Of a DNA stretch of 64,000 nt, positions 10,134 to 21,430 are shown piece by piece. The stretch comes from Atriophallophorus winterbourni (taxonomy: Eukaryota; Platyhelminthes; Trematoda; Plagiorchiida; Microphallidae). The notes under the pieces are model-generated. The model did no database searches and was not told the DNA's origin. It saw nothing but the letters and a program-made list of their open reading frames with translations. A program made the translations under genes and the position numbers. The stretch is from contig JACCGJ010006490.1 in the NCBI GenBank assembly GCA_013407085.1, forward strand, positions 62,001 to 126,000, written 5' to 3'. Position 1 is the first letter of the stretch. Each line of letters begins with the position of its first letter.

Positions 10134-12671
10134 CGGGACAGATTTGACCTCACAACTGACGTCTTTAATGCAGATGACGCAGGTTTCGCTAACGTTAGAT
10201 TGTTTCATGTTAATGGGGTGAAACAAAAGCACAAATCAGAGCCCAAAATGGATACGGCTGCGGTTGGTTTATGTGGTATTGTGTGGAGTTGACGGAAAGT
10301 GACGTGCTGTAGGGATATTTCGTCACCCGATTTTGCCACGAATTAGCAGACTGCCTTTGAGAATTTCGGCGTAAATTTGATTAAACGTTGTGTATTTGTC
10401 CCAGGAGGACCGACTATTATAAACACCGATGAGTCGATCTAACAGCACAAACACAAAACCGATTCAAATTATCGGACGAACAGTAGAAAATCCACGGGTG
10501 ACGCATACGAAGAACGACAAGTGGTAAAGGGATGAGTTTTGTATGAATAGATCCGACGTAACAATATTTCGAATAGATATCCAAAAATCAACAACATCAG
10601 ATGAAAACTAAGAAAGTTATATCCAAAAATATCGGAGGGCAAAATTAATCCAACCGCACATCTCGTATGTCCACGATGTTCTGAGTTAAAAATTACAGGC
10701 AGGTGACATTGCTGTCTTCGGTATCAAAAACTTTTGAACGATCAATAAACGCAGTATTAGTGCGACATCTGGAAACGATCCAATTTTTGGCAGTTGCCCA
10801 ACATGGATTTCACAGAAATCGCTCTTGTCTAACAAATTTGTTGACAAGCTTAGACGAATGGACATGGGTATTAGATGCGGGGGACTGTATTCATGCGTGC
10901 TACATAGACATTTCTAAAGCTTTCGACAGAGTTAATCATAATTTGTTCTTGAACAAGCTGAAGAAACACGTTATTGTTGGAGGGCTGTATGAATTGATAA
11001 GTTATTACCTCAGCAGCAGACACATCAGAGTTCGTGTGGACGGCCTATAATCGAAGAAAATCGATGTCACTAGCGGTGTTCCAAAAGGCTCAGTGCTTGA
11101 ACCAATACTGTTCCTAGTCTATATGAACGATATACTAATACCAAATGAAAGTGAGATGGCATTGTTTGCTGACGATATAGAAGTATGGAGGCAAATCAGC
11201 AATGCTGATTATTGTATTTTGCTGCAAAACAATTTAAATGCTTCGTACTACTGATCATCCGAAAACCAACTGTCATTGAATATGCAAAATTCGAAGATCA
11301 TTCAGATCGGTCGTGAATTTGGCTTTTGCTATCAATACAAGTTCGGCGACCTAAACCTTGAGTATACATAAAAAGAAAATGACCTGGGTGTCTGGATTTG
11401 CGATAGTTTGAAAACTAATCTACAATGCGTAGCCGTTTACAAAAGCGCTTCTCGGCTGCTTGGCATGTCACAGCGGATATTTGGACGTTTTAACTCGAGG
11501 TGTTTTCCTCTCATGATGAAAACATATATACACCCGGTTCTAGACTCTGCCGCACAAACCTGGGCACCATGGCTCCGAAAAGACAACTTATTTCTGGATT
11601 GCATATATCCAAGAGCTTCTCAGCTTGTTAATGGACACGAAAATATGCAATTCGCCGAACGACTCAGACGAATGGACCTGAGTACACTTGTACAAAGAGA
11701 ATACGAGGTGATCTCATCCTCGCACACAAAATACTTACTACTTTTTCCCACCAGCTAGACTAATAATTTCACCTTCGAATTTCCAGCAACAGCCGTGGCC
11801 ATTGTTGCAATTTGGAAACACCTTATTCCAAACGGAACTGCCGCAAGTAATTTTAATCGGTGCATGTGTGCTTTGTTTGGAATTCCCTACCTGCCGATTT
11901 GGTGAACGCAAACATTTTATCTATATTCAAATCCAAACTTGACGATTATATCAGAGCTAATCCGAATTTCGCCCCAACAATTATTAAATTAACATCGTCT
12001 TATTGATTTTCGTTTTATTCATACGTGTATATACAGTTGTACCTATAGTTCCATTCTATGGTTGTTGTAAAGTTAATTGCATTTTCAACCATAAATCTTG
12101 AATCTTACGTTGCTTAGATTTATCTGAGAGTAACTTCAATGCAGAAGGCAAAATGACTTTTTAATGTTAACTGGTGTTTTGCTAACATTTGCCTGTTCAC
12201 GTGAGCTCGACGGTATGATTCATCGCGCACGGAAGATCACTCAAGAGCAGAAGAGTTTCAAATGTAGATGTGTGCATCTCATCGATACGATGGCGGTCAG
12301 AAGTTCACGAGTGATATTTTGCAGATGAGAGTTTCAAGTTTTATTATTAGGTGCTTCATAGAGCCCGGAAAATTATGAACCTGTGTGCATCTGAACAACT
12401 AATTTTCAGCAGAGCACACCAGTTTTACTAAGACTTAGCTACGTATATTTCGCTAAGAAACTGAAAATTCTGATCGGTGACCAGAGATTCTACCGATACC
12501 TTCAACGTTTTTATGAGTAGATCGAAGTTGATCATAAAATCTTCCAGGTTGCTTTTGCTCAACACTTGTTCAAGCAGTTAAATCGGCGTTTGGTTTAGCT
12601 AGACAACATTTGCACACGTAGCATACACCATGCATGTTTTCATCATTTAGGATCGGTAAGGCCTCAGGGGT
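10134..12671 (+). repeat. Composite 2.59-kb tandem unit 1
   Basis: This is the first of three head-to-tail units, whose GACAGATTTGACC landmark falls at 10,137, 12,724 and 15,309. Each unit has about 570 bp of non-coding sequence, a plus-strand RT fragment, a LINE-like 3' flank with CTATGGTT(G/A)TTGTAAAG, about 400 bp of further non-coding sequence, and a minus-strand LINE ORF1 fragment at its end. The opposite orientations of ORF1 and RT show it is a rearranged composite that was later amplified, not an ordinary LINE array. Confidence 0.85.
10700..11960 (+). pseudogene. CR1-like RT pseudogene in unit 1
   Basis: The frame enters at the NYRQVTLLSSVSKTFER motif that starts a CR1-type RT and continues with AQHGFHRNRSCLTNLLT, CYIDISKAFDRVNHN and SSRHIRVRVDGL. 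It then hits a TAA at 11,048-11,050. The same frame resumes with SGVPKGSVLEPILFLVYMND, then LFADDI (active site near 11,160), and later frames give ENDLGVWICDSLK and a C-terminal segment to about 11,960. The endonuclease and the first part of the RT are absent. Extra stops near 11,253 (Y-stop-S-S) and 11,369 are specific to this unit. Confidence 0.85.
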
Positions 12672-12675
12672 CAAT
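12478..12675 (-). pseudogene. LINE ORF1 zinc-finger fragment at end of unit 1
   Basis: The minus strand encodes a short fragment like that at 15,038-15,259, with a CYVCKCC motif followed by alanine/lysine-rich sequence. The motif matches the cysteine box of the ORF1 copies at 5.6 kb and 44.2 kb. It lies opposite in strand to the RT of the same unit. Confidence 0.6.
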
Positions 12676-15256
12676 GATTTGTCTCATTTTGCGTCACACG
12701 TGTGGGATCAGTTGCGACACGTGACAGATTTGACCTCACAACTGACGACTTTCATGCAGACGACGCAGGTTACGCTAACGTTAGATTGTTTCATGTTAAT
12801 GGGGTGAAACAAAAGCACAAATCAGAGCCCAACATGGATACGGCTGCGGTTGGTTTATGTGGTATTGTGTGGAGTTGACGGAAAGTGACGTGCTGTAGGA
12901 ATATTTCGTCACCCGCTTTTGCCCCGAATTAGCAGACTGCCTTTGAGACTTTTGTCGTCAATTTGATTACACGTTGTGTATTTGTTCCAGTAGGACCGAC
13001 GATTATAAACACCGATGTGTCGATCCAACAGCACAAACACAAAACCGATTCAAATTATCGGACGAACAGTAGAAAATCCACGGGTGACGCACACAAAGAA
13101 CGACACGTGGTAGATGGATGATTTTTGTATGAATAGATCCGACGTAGCAAAAGTTCAAATAGATATCCAAAAATCAACAAAATCAGATGAAAACTAAGAT
13201 AGTTATATCCAAAAATATCGGAGGTCAAAATTAATCCAACCGCACATCTCGCATGTCCACGATGTTCTGAGTTAAAAATTACAGGCATGTGTCATTGCTG
13301 TCTTCGGTATCAAAAACTTTTGAACGTTTAATAAACGCAGTAATAGTGCGACATCTGGAAACGATCCAACTTTCGGCAGTTGCCCAACATGGATTTCACA
13401 GAAATCGCTCTTGTCTAACAAAGTTGTTGACAAGCTTAGACGATTGGACGGGGGTTGTAGATGCGAGGGGCTGTATTCATGCGTGCTACATGGACATTTC
13501 TAAAGCTTTCGACAGAGTTAATCATAATTTGTTCTTGAACAAGCTAAAGAAACAAGTTATTGTTGGAGGGCTATATGAATTGATAAGTGATTACCTCAGC
13601 AGCAGACACATCAGAGTTCGTGTGGACGGCCTATAATCGAAGAAAATCGATGTCACTAGCGGTGTTCCAAAAGGCTCAGTGCTTGAACCAATACTGTTCC
13701 TAGTCTATATGAACGATATACTAATACCAAATGGAAGTAAGATGGTATTGTTTGCTGACGATATAAAAGTATGGAGGCAAATCAGCAATGCTGATTATTG
13801 TATTTTGCTGCAAAACAATTTAAATGCTTTGTACTACTGGTCATCCGAAAACCAACTGTCATTGAATATGCAAAATTCGAAGATCATTCAGATCGGTCGT
13901 GACTTTGGCTTTTCCTATTAATATAAGTTCGGCGACCTAAACCGGGAGTACACCGAAGAAGAAAATACCTGGGTGTCTGGATTTGCGATAGTTTGAAAAC
14001 TAGTCTACAATGCGAAGTCGTTTACGAAAGCGCGTCTCGGCTGCTTGGCAAGTCACGGCGGATATTTGGACATTTTAACCCGAGGTGTTTTCCTCTCATG
14101 ATGAAAACATATATACAACCGGTTCTAGACTATGCCGCACAAACCTGGGAACAATGGCTCCAAAAAGAAAACTTATTTCTGGATTGCATATATCCAAGAG
14201 CTTCTCAGCTTGTTAATGGACACGAAAATATGCAATTCGCCGGACGACTCAGACGAATGGAGCTGAGTACACTTGTACAAAGAGAATGCGAGGTGATCTC
14301 ATCCTCGCACACAAAATACTTACTACTGTTTCCCACCAGCTAATCTAATTATTCCACCTTCGAATTTTCAGCAACAGCCGTGGCCATTTTTGCAATTTGG
14401 AAACACCTTATTCCAAACGGAACTGCCGCAAGTAATTTTATTCGGTGCATGTGTGATTTGTTTGGAATTCCCTTCCTGGCGATTTGGTAAACGCAAACAG
14501 TTTATCTATATTCAAATCCAAACTTGACGATTATATCAGAGCTAATCCGAATTTCGCCCCAACAATTAATAAAATAACATCGTCCTATTGATTTTGATTT
14601 TATTTATACGCATATATAAAGTTGTACCTATAGTTCCACTCTATGGTTATTGTAAAGTTAATTGCATTTTCAACCATAAATCTTGAATCTTACGTTGCTT
14701 AGATTTATCTGAGAGTAAATTCAATGGAAACGGCAAAATGACTTTTCAATGTTGACTGGTGTTTTGCTAACATTTGCCTGTTCACGTGAGCTCCACGGTA
14801 TGATTAATCGCGCACGGAAAATCACTCAAGAGTAGAAGAGTTTCAAATGTAGATGTGTGCATCTCATCGATACGATGGCGGTCAGAAGTTCACGAGTGAT
14901 ATTTTGCAGATGAGAGTTTCAAGTTTTATTATTAGGTGCTTGATAGAGCCCGGAAAATTATGAACATGTGTGCATCTGAACAACTAATTTCAAGCAGAGC
15001 ACACCAGTTTTACTAAGACTTAGCTACGTATATCTCGCTAAGAAACTGAAAATTCTGATGGGTGACCAGAGATTCTACCGATACCTTCAACGTTTTTATG
15101 AGTAGATCGAAGCTGATCATCAAATCTTCCAGGTTGCTTTTGCTCAACACTTGTTTGAGCAGTTAAATCGGCGTTTGATTTAGCTGGACAACATTTGCAC
15201 ACGTAGCATACACCAGGCATGTTTTCATCATTTAGGATCGGTAACGCCTCAGGGGT
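12672..15256 (+). repeat. Composite 2.59-kb tandem unit 2
   Basis: This unit has the same organisation as unit 1 and is very similar to both neighbours, with only scattered substitutions and small indels. It begins at CAATGATTTGTC (12,672) and ends where the same block starts again at 15,257. Confidence 0.85.
13286..14560 (+). pseudogene. CR1-like RT pseudogene in unit 2
   Basis: Same RT fragment as in unit 1, entering at SVSKTFERLINAVIVRHLE. The VDGL-stop lies at 13,634-13,636, at the same codon as in the other units. It is followed in frame by SGVPKGSVLEPILFLVYMND and LFADDIKVW near 13,750. A shift near 13,965 separates the final block (RIFGHFNPRCFPLM, then LDYAAQTWEQW) at 13,993-14,343. 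The RT palm is otherwise readable. No endonuclease is present. Confidence 0.85.
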
Positions 15257-15259
15257 CAA
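15038..15259 (-). pseudogene. LINE ORF1 zinc-finger fragment at end of unit 2
   Basis: The minus-strand frame reads NDENMPGVCYVCKCCPAKSN, equivalent to NTENVPGSCYVCVLCRAKS at 5.6 kb and NGDNCPGVCYVCLVCKAKS at 44.2 kb. The fragment covers only the N-terminal cysteine box and about 45 further codons. Confidence 0.7.
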
Positions 15260-17425
15260 TGATTTGTCACATTTTGCGTCACACGTGTGGGATCAGTTGC
15301 GAAACGTGACAGATTTGACCTCACAACTGACGACTTTCATGCAGACGACGCAGGTTTCGCTAACGTTAGATTGTTTCATGTTAATAGGGTGAAACAAAAG
15401 CACAAATCAGAGCCTAAAACGGATAGGGCTGCGGTTGGTTTATGTGGTATTGTGTGGAGTTGACGGAAAGTGACGTGCTGTAGGAATATTTCGTCACCCG
15501 ATTTTGCCCCGAATTAGCAGACTGCCTTTGAGAATTTTGGCGTGAATTTGATTACACGTTTTGTATTTGTCCCGGTAGGACCGACGATTATAATCACCGA
15601 TGTGTTGATCTAACAGCACAAACACAAAACCGATTCAAATTATCGGACGAACAGTAGAAAATCCACGGGTGACGCACACAAAGAACGACACGTGGTAGAT
15701 GGATGATTTTTGCATGAATAGATCCGACGTAGCAAAATTTCAAATAGATATCCAAAAATCAACAACATCAGATGAAAGATAAGGAAGTTATATCCAAAAA
15801 TATCGGAGGTCAAAATTAATCCAACCGCACATCTCGTTTGTCCACGATGTTCTGAGTTAAAAAGTACAGGCAGGTGACATTGCTGTCTTCGGTCTCAAAA
15901 ACTTTTGAACGATTAATAAACGCAGTAATAGTGCGACATCTGGAAACGATCCAACTTTTGGCAGTTGCCCAACATGGATTTCACAGAAATCGCTCTTGTC
16001 TAACAAATTTGTTGACAAGCTTAGACGATTGGACGGGGGTTGTAGATGCGGGGGGCTGTATTCATGCGTGCTACATGGACATTTCTAAAGCTTTCGACAG
16101 AGTTAATCATAATTTGTTGTTGAACAAGCTGAAGAAACACGTTATTGTTGGAGGGCTATATGAATTGATAAGTGATTACCTCAGCAGCAGACACATCAGA
16201 GTTCGTGTGGACGGCCTATAATCGAAGAAAATCGATGTCACTAGCGGTGTTCCAAAAGGCTCAGTGCTTGAACCAATACTGTTCCTAGTCTATATGAACG
16301 ATATACTAATACCAAATGGAAGTGAGATGGTATTGTTTGCTGACGATGTAAAAGTATGGAGACAAATCAGCAATGCTGATTATTTTATTTTGATGCAAAA
16401 CAATTTAAATGCTTTGTACTACTGGTCATCCGAAAACCAACTGTCATTGAATATGCAAAATTCAAAGAACATTCAGATCGGTCGTGACTTTGGCTTTTCC
16501 TAGCAATACAAGTTCGACGACCTAAACCTTGAGTACACCGAAGAAGAAAATGACCTGGGTGTCTGGATTTGCGATAGTTTGAAAACTAGTCTACAAGCGA
16601 AGCCGTTAACGAAAGCGCGTCTGGGCTGCTTGGCATGTCACAGTGGATATTTGGACGGTTTATCCCGAGGTGTTTCCCTCTCATGATGAAAACATATATA
16701 CACCCGGTTCTAGACTATGCCGCACAATCCTGGGAACAATGGCTCCAAAAAGACAACTTATTTCTGGATTGCATATATCCAAGAGCTTCTCAGCTCGTTA
16801 ATGGACACGAAAATATGCAATTCGCCGGAAGACTCAGACGAATGGACTTGAATACACTTGTACACAGAGAATGCGAGGTGATCTTATCCTTGCACACAAA
16901 ATACTTACTACTGTTTCCCACCAGCTAAACTAATTATTCCACCTTCGAATTTCCAGCAACAGCCGTGGCCATTGTTGCAATTTGGAAACACTATATTCCA
17001 AACGGAACTGCCGCAAGTAATTTTATTCGGTGCACGTTTGCTTTGTTTGTAATTCCCTATCTGCCGATTTGGTAAACGCAAACAGTTTATCTATATTCAA
17101 ATCCAAACTTGACGATTATATCAGAGCTAATCCGAATTTCGCCCCAACAATTAATAAAATAACATCGCCCTATTGATTTTGATTTTATTTATACGCATAT
17201 ATACAGTTGTACCTATAGTTCCACTCTATGGTTATTGTAAATTTAATTGCATCTTCAACCATAAATCTTGAATCTTACGTTGCTTAGATTTATCTGAGAG
17301 TAACTTCAATGCCAAGGCAAAATGACTTTTCAATGTTGACTGGTGTTTTGCTAACATTTGCCTGTTCACGTGAGCTCCACGGTATGATTAATCGCGCACG
17401 GAAGATCACTCAAGAGCAGATTGTC
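15257..17425 (+). repeat. Composite tandem unit 3, 3'-truncated
   Basis: This unit follows units 1 and 2 closely until about 17,420 (CACTCAAGAGCAG). There the sequence switches to a tRNA-like and hammerhead-like relic, so the distal 400 bp and the ORF1 fragment are missing. Confidence 0.85.
15871..17140 (+). pseudogene. CR1-like RT pseudogene in unit 3
   Basis: The third copy of the RT fragment has the same VDGL-stop, at 16,219-16,221. It reads through FDRVNHNLLLNKLKKH, then LFADDVKVW near 16,340. A one-base loss near 16,595 (CTACAAGCGAAG against CTACAATGCGAAG in unit 2) shifts the frame before the C-terminal block at 16,635-16,928. All three units share the first stop, so the ancestor was already dead before tandem duplication. 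Confidence 0.85.
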
Positions 17426-17505
17426 GGAGGTTCGAGTTCCACCCTAGGCAGATTATATGCATTGCTGATGAGCGCTACTAGAAGCGAAACTTGAGTTTAG
17501 CCCAT
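17425..17505 (+). mobile_element. Relic of a second SINE type with B box and hammerhead-like core
   Basis: A GGTTCGAGTTCC block at 17,429-17,440 matches the RNA polymerase III B-box consensus. It is followed 25 bp on by CTGATGAG at 17,465 and GCGAAAC ending at 17,490, the two conserved strands of a hammerhead core. The order B box then HHR is the layout of schistosome Sm-alpha-like repeats. Stem II is only partly pairable (two good pairs), and no cleavage triplet could be assigned, so this is a degenerate or misread element. Confidence 0.4.
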
Positions 17506-17509
17506 TTAT

Positions 17510-18230
17510 TATTGCCCGTCATAACCAAACTCCTGTATATTCCGACAGACTTGCGGCTGATGAGTAGTCACAAACAACTGCAAATCAAGCTCCGGAAATT
17601 ATTAGTTCTGAGAGTTGCAGTTTATTTTGTAGTGAAATCTCTTTAACATAACAGGTAAATTTAGAATCCCATAACAAGTGTATTGTTAAATATGAACCAC
17701 TTGTCGATCACTGCTGAAAACGTGCGCTAACTTTACAGAGAAATGCTTTTCAGTGGCTTAAGAGCAATAACGTTGAATGCACGCTCTTCCATCAGTAATT
17801 TTAAACGGAAATTCATCGAACCAAATTAAACGGATTTCACCTTCGGTATGTATTTATAACGGATCAAAGCCAAATCTTTTATGTCTGATGAATTCATCTG
17901 TAATATGTAAGCCAAAACTACCAATGAAATGTGATTTTATTCATTAAATTTTTTTCTCAAAATCAAAATCAGGTATTTTCGAAGAAAAATTGGCTGAACC
18001 TGCTGCTTGAGATGAATATTTGCAAGTAAAAGCTAGCACATTAACGAGTAACCCTTGATAATATTTTATATAAAACGGCATTATTTAGAAAAAAGACGCG
18101 CATACCATGTTTCATTTGATATATATGGATATATACATATATGTGAAAATTGTTCCGAATGATAACATGTACTATAAGTTCAAACCAAAAGTTGTTCCAT
18201 GTTGTTATGATCTCAAAATGCCGAAAATGT
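17510..18230. other. No feature supported
   Basis: AT-rich sequence with no ORF, splice-bounded exon or second copy that I could support. A short TA-rich patch lies near 18,118-18,145. Confidence 0.5.
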
Positions 18231-18234
18231 ATGA

Positions 18235-18500
18235 AGTGTAGCACCGTCTGCATGTGTGTGGGCACATGTGAGGAACAGGTTGTTCGTACCAGCAGCATCC
18301 ATCAGTGGACAACAACCTCAAATTGCTTACTGTTCCTCCACTGTTTCAAAGTATTCACACCTTGCTCGTACTGTCCCATACCTTATGAGTTCAAAAAGTG
18401 TAAAATCGGTCGTGGAATGTATGTAATGGTTCTGAATGCAAATATGGATTTTGTTTAGGTTTGAACCCATCCTCATGTGTGCGGGTGAGAATTTAAAAAG
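18235..18500 (+). mobile_element. Family-A hammerhead repeat, single degenerate copy
   Basis: The unit shows the family-A order: GGGCACATGTGA, AACAGGTTGTTCGTACCAGC, CCTCCACTGTTTCAAA, CGTACTGTCCCATAC, then the HHR position (CTTATGAG at 18,383, AAATCGGTCGTGG near 18,405) and the AATGCAAATATGGATTTTGT end near 18,456. After that end a new unit start (GGTTTGAACCC) is visible to about 18,500. The core has changes at CTGATGA and in stem II, so it should be inactive. Confidence 0.75.
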
Positions 18501-18584
18501 GTCGTCGTATCCTTCTTATTCAACTGTGATGTACACTCAATCAGGCCAAACTTTTTGTTCATAAAGTGTGAACACGAAAATTAC

Positions 18585-18679
18585 TGTTCGCACACGTTCT
18601 TCAACGACTTGCCTTGCACGTCCAAAATCAATGGCTAACTCCATTGCATCGTCAACTTCTATTGTGGCGTACATTAACA
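18585..18679 (-). CDS. 95-nt coding exon (third paralogous copy), unnamed extracellular-type protein
   Basis: The minus-strand exon is bounded by TTTTCAAATTAG (acceptor side, read on the minus strand as ...AAAATTAG) and a GTAATT donor. It encodes VLMYATIEVDDAMELAIDFG and then RARQVVEERVRT. Its length and splice phase (two bases, then 31 codons) equal those of the exons at 34,468-34,562 and 61,614-61,708, which encode VLMYATIPHD(D/N)ELQLAMN(Y/F)G. This copy is the most diverged of the three, yet it keeps the frame, which suggests selection. Its downstream partners would lie below 18.6 kb and were not found. Confidence 0.6.
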
Positions 18680-18959
18680 CTAATTTTCAAATTATCCCAT
18701 AAACACAATTCTAAACTTCGATTAAATTTTTGTTGGTTTCGACGTGCGGTCTGTATAAAAAATATCCCATTTTCATTCAGATTAAATTCGTGGGTGATCA
18801 GAACATACGAAATATTTGTTGTACGTAAATATCACATACCGTTTTCTAACAATGTGATAATCATTTGTAATAAAACCGATATAATTAATTATTTCTCCTG
18901 AGCGAATAATAGTTCGTGAAATTTTAGGCAAACTTACTACTGGAGGCTCAGTCTGTAGG

Positions 18960-19660
18960 AAGAAGAATATAAAATTAGCGACAATAACCTCGAAACCGAT
19001 AGTGTGCTTTCGTCCTGCTTTTCGAACGTTATACACTACATAATAGGAAAATCTGAATTTAAATAAAAATCTACCATCATGCATTTATTGAAATGTTAGG
19101 AAAATATTCAAAACTGTTACCGTTGCTTAATTTCACCGAATTCAGGATTTAGCTAAGACACCACAAGAGTGATCAATGTTAATTTGCAAATTTTGTTTTA
19201 TCCTCAAATTCGCAAAACAAAATCAGTTTATCACACGATCTGATCTCGCATTCGAATATCACCTCACTGTAAGGCATACCTGTTGAGCGATAATAATTGC
19301 GTAACCCGTCGTGTGCTTCCGTCCTGCTATTCGAACTTTATATACTAATAACATGCTTCTATGGGAAATTTACAATAATAGTACAGTGTTGCGTTCCAAT
19401 GACAGAGGGACTTAGCTTAGTTCACAGATGAAAGCGAAATTTCAATTGGAAAATGTCGTTTTATTCTCCAATTTGCATAATAAATGTTTTAGCACACAGC
19501 CAGAAAGGCGCTCGATATTCATGTCATGGATACGCATACCTGATGAGCAGCAAAAACCGCAAAAGCGGTCGCGTTCTACTGTCCAACTTTTCGAAAGTCA
19601 TATACCACTCAATAATATAATCTCATTTAAAACAAAATTTAAATTACGCACATAATTTTG
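18960..19660 (+). mobile_element. Family-B hammerhead repeat array, three units
   Basis: Three tandem units contain the block ending (CG)AAACCG(A/G)T..GTGTGCTTCCGTCCTGC. HHR positions are 18,977-19,009 (5' part missing), 19,273-19,318 (CTGTTGAGCGATAATAATTGC) and 19,533-19,580 (CTGATGAGCAGCAAAAACCGC). Spacings are about 300 and 260 bp. The homologous array in copy 2 has four units and gives a cleaner consensus: CTGATGAGCGG-CAATAA-CCGCGAAACCGGTC. Each copy here has core changes. Confidence 0.75.
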
Positions 19661-19970
19661 GATTTCATGAAATAGGATTTGCAGCAGCTTCCAAAAAATT
19701 ATCGGGCTCCTCGTGATTAAACTAAAGTAAATTATATCGTGATCTACTGCTTAAGGTTCCACAACTACTCGTACTGCTTGTGTGGCTATTCATATTTCAA
19801 TTATATCATTGGATAAAATGTACCGTAGTATCTTGTTGAGCTCTCCTTTAGGGCGTTAGACGCGTCTTAGTACCATTTCAACTTCTACTTCAAAGTCGAG
19901 AAACATTTTCGGTTTCCATGCAGTAACCTTCTTCTCACTATTACGTCAAATTCGAAATGAGGCAATAACG

Positions 19971-20067
19971 GTAACTTTCTGAACCAAAATATTCATTGGC
20001 GTGCTTTTGGTCACACACCCCACGACCGGTTTCGTGCTGTTTTTACTCATCAGGTAGGTACCTTTCC
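19971..20067 (-). mobile_element. Family-A 5'-truncated insertion, absent from the paralogous site
   Basis: Copy 2 reads straight through this point (48,740-48,760), while copy 1 carries about 75 extra bases. Read on the minus strand, the insert begins just upstream of CTGATGAG, contains GCACGAAACCGGTCGTGG and ends with AATGAATATTTTG, the same 3' end as other family-A copies. It is flanked by imperfect 11-bp repeats (plus strand GGTAACTTTCT at 19,971 and GGTACCTTTCC at 20,057), consistent with a target-site duplication. Confidence 0.75.
20011..20062 (-). ncRNA. Hammerhead ribozyme core, family A (all core bases present)
   Basis: On the minus strand CTGATGA (20,053 down), GAAAC and the GTC cleavage triplet are all intact. 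Predicted cleavage lies between 20,024 and 20,023. Stem I can form from CCTAC before the core and GTGGG after the cut. Stem III is the palindrome CCGG, the form known from hammerheads that cleave best as dimers. Stem II (GTAA..GCAC) has only two clear pairs; the family consensus GTGC-AAACA-GCAC pairs fully. Confidence 0.7.
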
Positions 20068-20214
20068 GCCTTATTTGATTACATAGCTTCGTATCATTGA
20101 TTGTAGGAATATACGCTTTCGCTTTGTGCGCACCCCAAACGCTACACCACTTTGCTAACAAGCAATCACAATGATGAGGAATCGCATTTGAGAGTTTTAT
20201 TGCGGTTCTCATTA

Positions 20215-20660
20215 GACTGCAAATCTAACTGCATTTTCAATAGTAGGCACCTGTTTCACAACAGGATGCTGTCTGTATAGTTTACTCAGTCGTTTGTTCA
20301 ATCTTACATTGCTTGGATCACAAGGTGGATCCTTAGACGTAACGTCTGCATAAGTTCTTTTCTTTTCTGACTAATGATCAATCATTGTTAGAGCCGAGTA
20401 ATCGATGAGTTCGTGCACGTTCGTTACATCAACCGTACTAATGCCATTTTGTAAACGGTTTGTAGTCGAGAAAGCTACGTCCGCAACCGTGCTCACGAAT
20501 CCAAATGGCACGCAAGCCTATCCATAGATAGGTGGTGTTTGTCCTCTTCTGAGCTTGTGCCAAAATCGAAGTCCCCTCCGTCGAGCCCAATAGTGATTTT
20601 AGTATATGCAGATACGGCTAAACGTTGACGACATCCGTGCTTGATACTTGATGGTAGAAG
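20215..20660 (-). pseudogene. Degenerate coding relic, conserved in both segment copies
   Basis: The minus strand reads RLAVSAYTKITIGLDGGDFD, then a shift and FVSTVADVAFSTTNRLQNG, LIDYSALTMID, a stop, and KKRTYADVTSKDPPCDPS. The same frames with matching residues are seen at 48,900-49,320. The K(R)TYA(D)V block is common in retroelement ORF1 or gag-like proteins, so this is probably an old retroelement. The family is not identified. Confidence 0.45.
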
Positions 20661-20664
20661 GAAT

Positions 20665-21430
20665 ATTTAACATAACGTGCAAATAAAATCACAAGAGATC
20701 ATTCGGAGCCATCGATTTATCGCTGGCTTCATTGCTCTACAACGAGTATGCATCCACTTCAAACATATTGTACATTGGGCAGCTTTTTGATTTATCCGTA
20801 ATCTGTAAATAACATACAAGAAAAGAATCCCATATTATCTTTGGCTTTCTTGCTTGAGATGCTGCATTATCTTATTTTGTAGTTTTATATTCATGACCAT
20901 GTCCAAATCTGTTGATAATCAAATAAATACAATATCAAAATTTTTGTAACAGACAAACATCAGCGTTAACCTCGAACTTTCATTCTTAATCCGTTATTTC
21001 TTTTGTCTCTTTTAATGCATCTCTTGTATACAATACCGTGTATTATAGTAATAAGTGATTTTAAATAGAGAAGCGCAACAGAAAAGGAGCATCAAACTAT
21101 TTGTTCACACAATTTCAATAGCTGCTGTCTGAACCAATGTATCTATGTATCCTACTTAAATTGTCTGGAATCTCATAAAATTATCTGAAGCAAATTGTTT
21201 TATAATGGTTTCCTATCTCCGATAGAAATATATAATTTGTGTCAAAATGTTTGAAACATAAATCGTGAAACATGACATTCAAAGAAAACTTCTAGTTTGT
21301 CTACATGGAAGCAAATATAATCAATGTTAAAAACATTTTTACGGAAAAACGCAATTTCGAAACACTTATATTTTTAATATACATAGCATAAAAACATAAT
21401 TTAATGCATTATTTCCGAGAAATGGTTAAA
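20665..21430. other. Non-coding, paralogous to 49,350-50,120
   Basis: This stretch aligns with copy 2 but has no conserved reading frame, splice-bounded exon or motif that I can support. It is probably intronic. Confidence 0.5.

Noticed and set aside
17555..17585. Second CTGATGAG near 17,557
   Set aside because: No pairing partner or GAAA strand at a usable distance.
19946..20212. 88-codon minus-strand ORF
   Set aside because: It runs across the family-A insertion; part of its translation is the ribozyme region, and the frame is not shared with copy 2.
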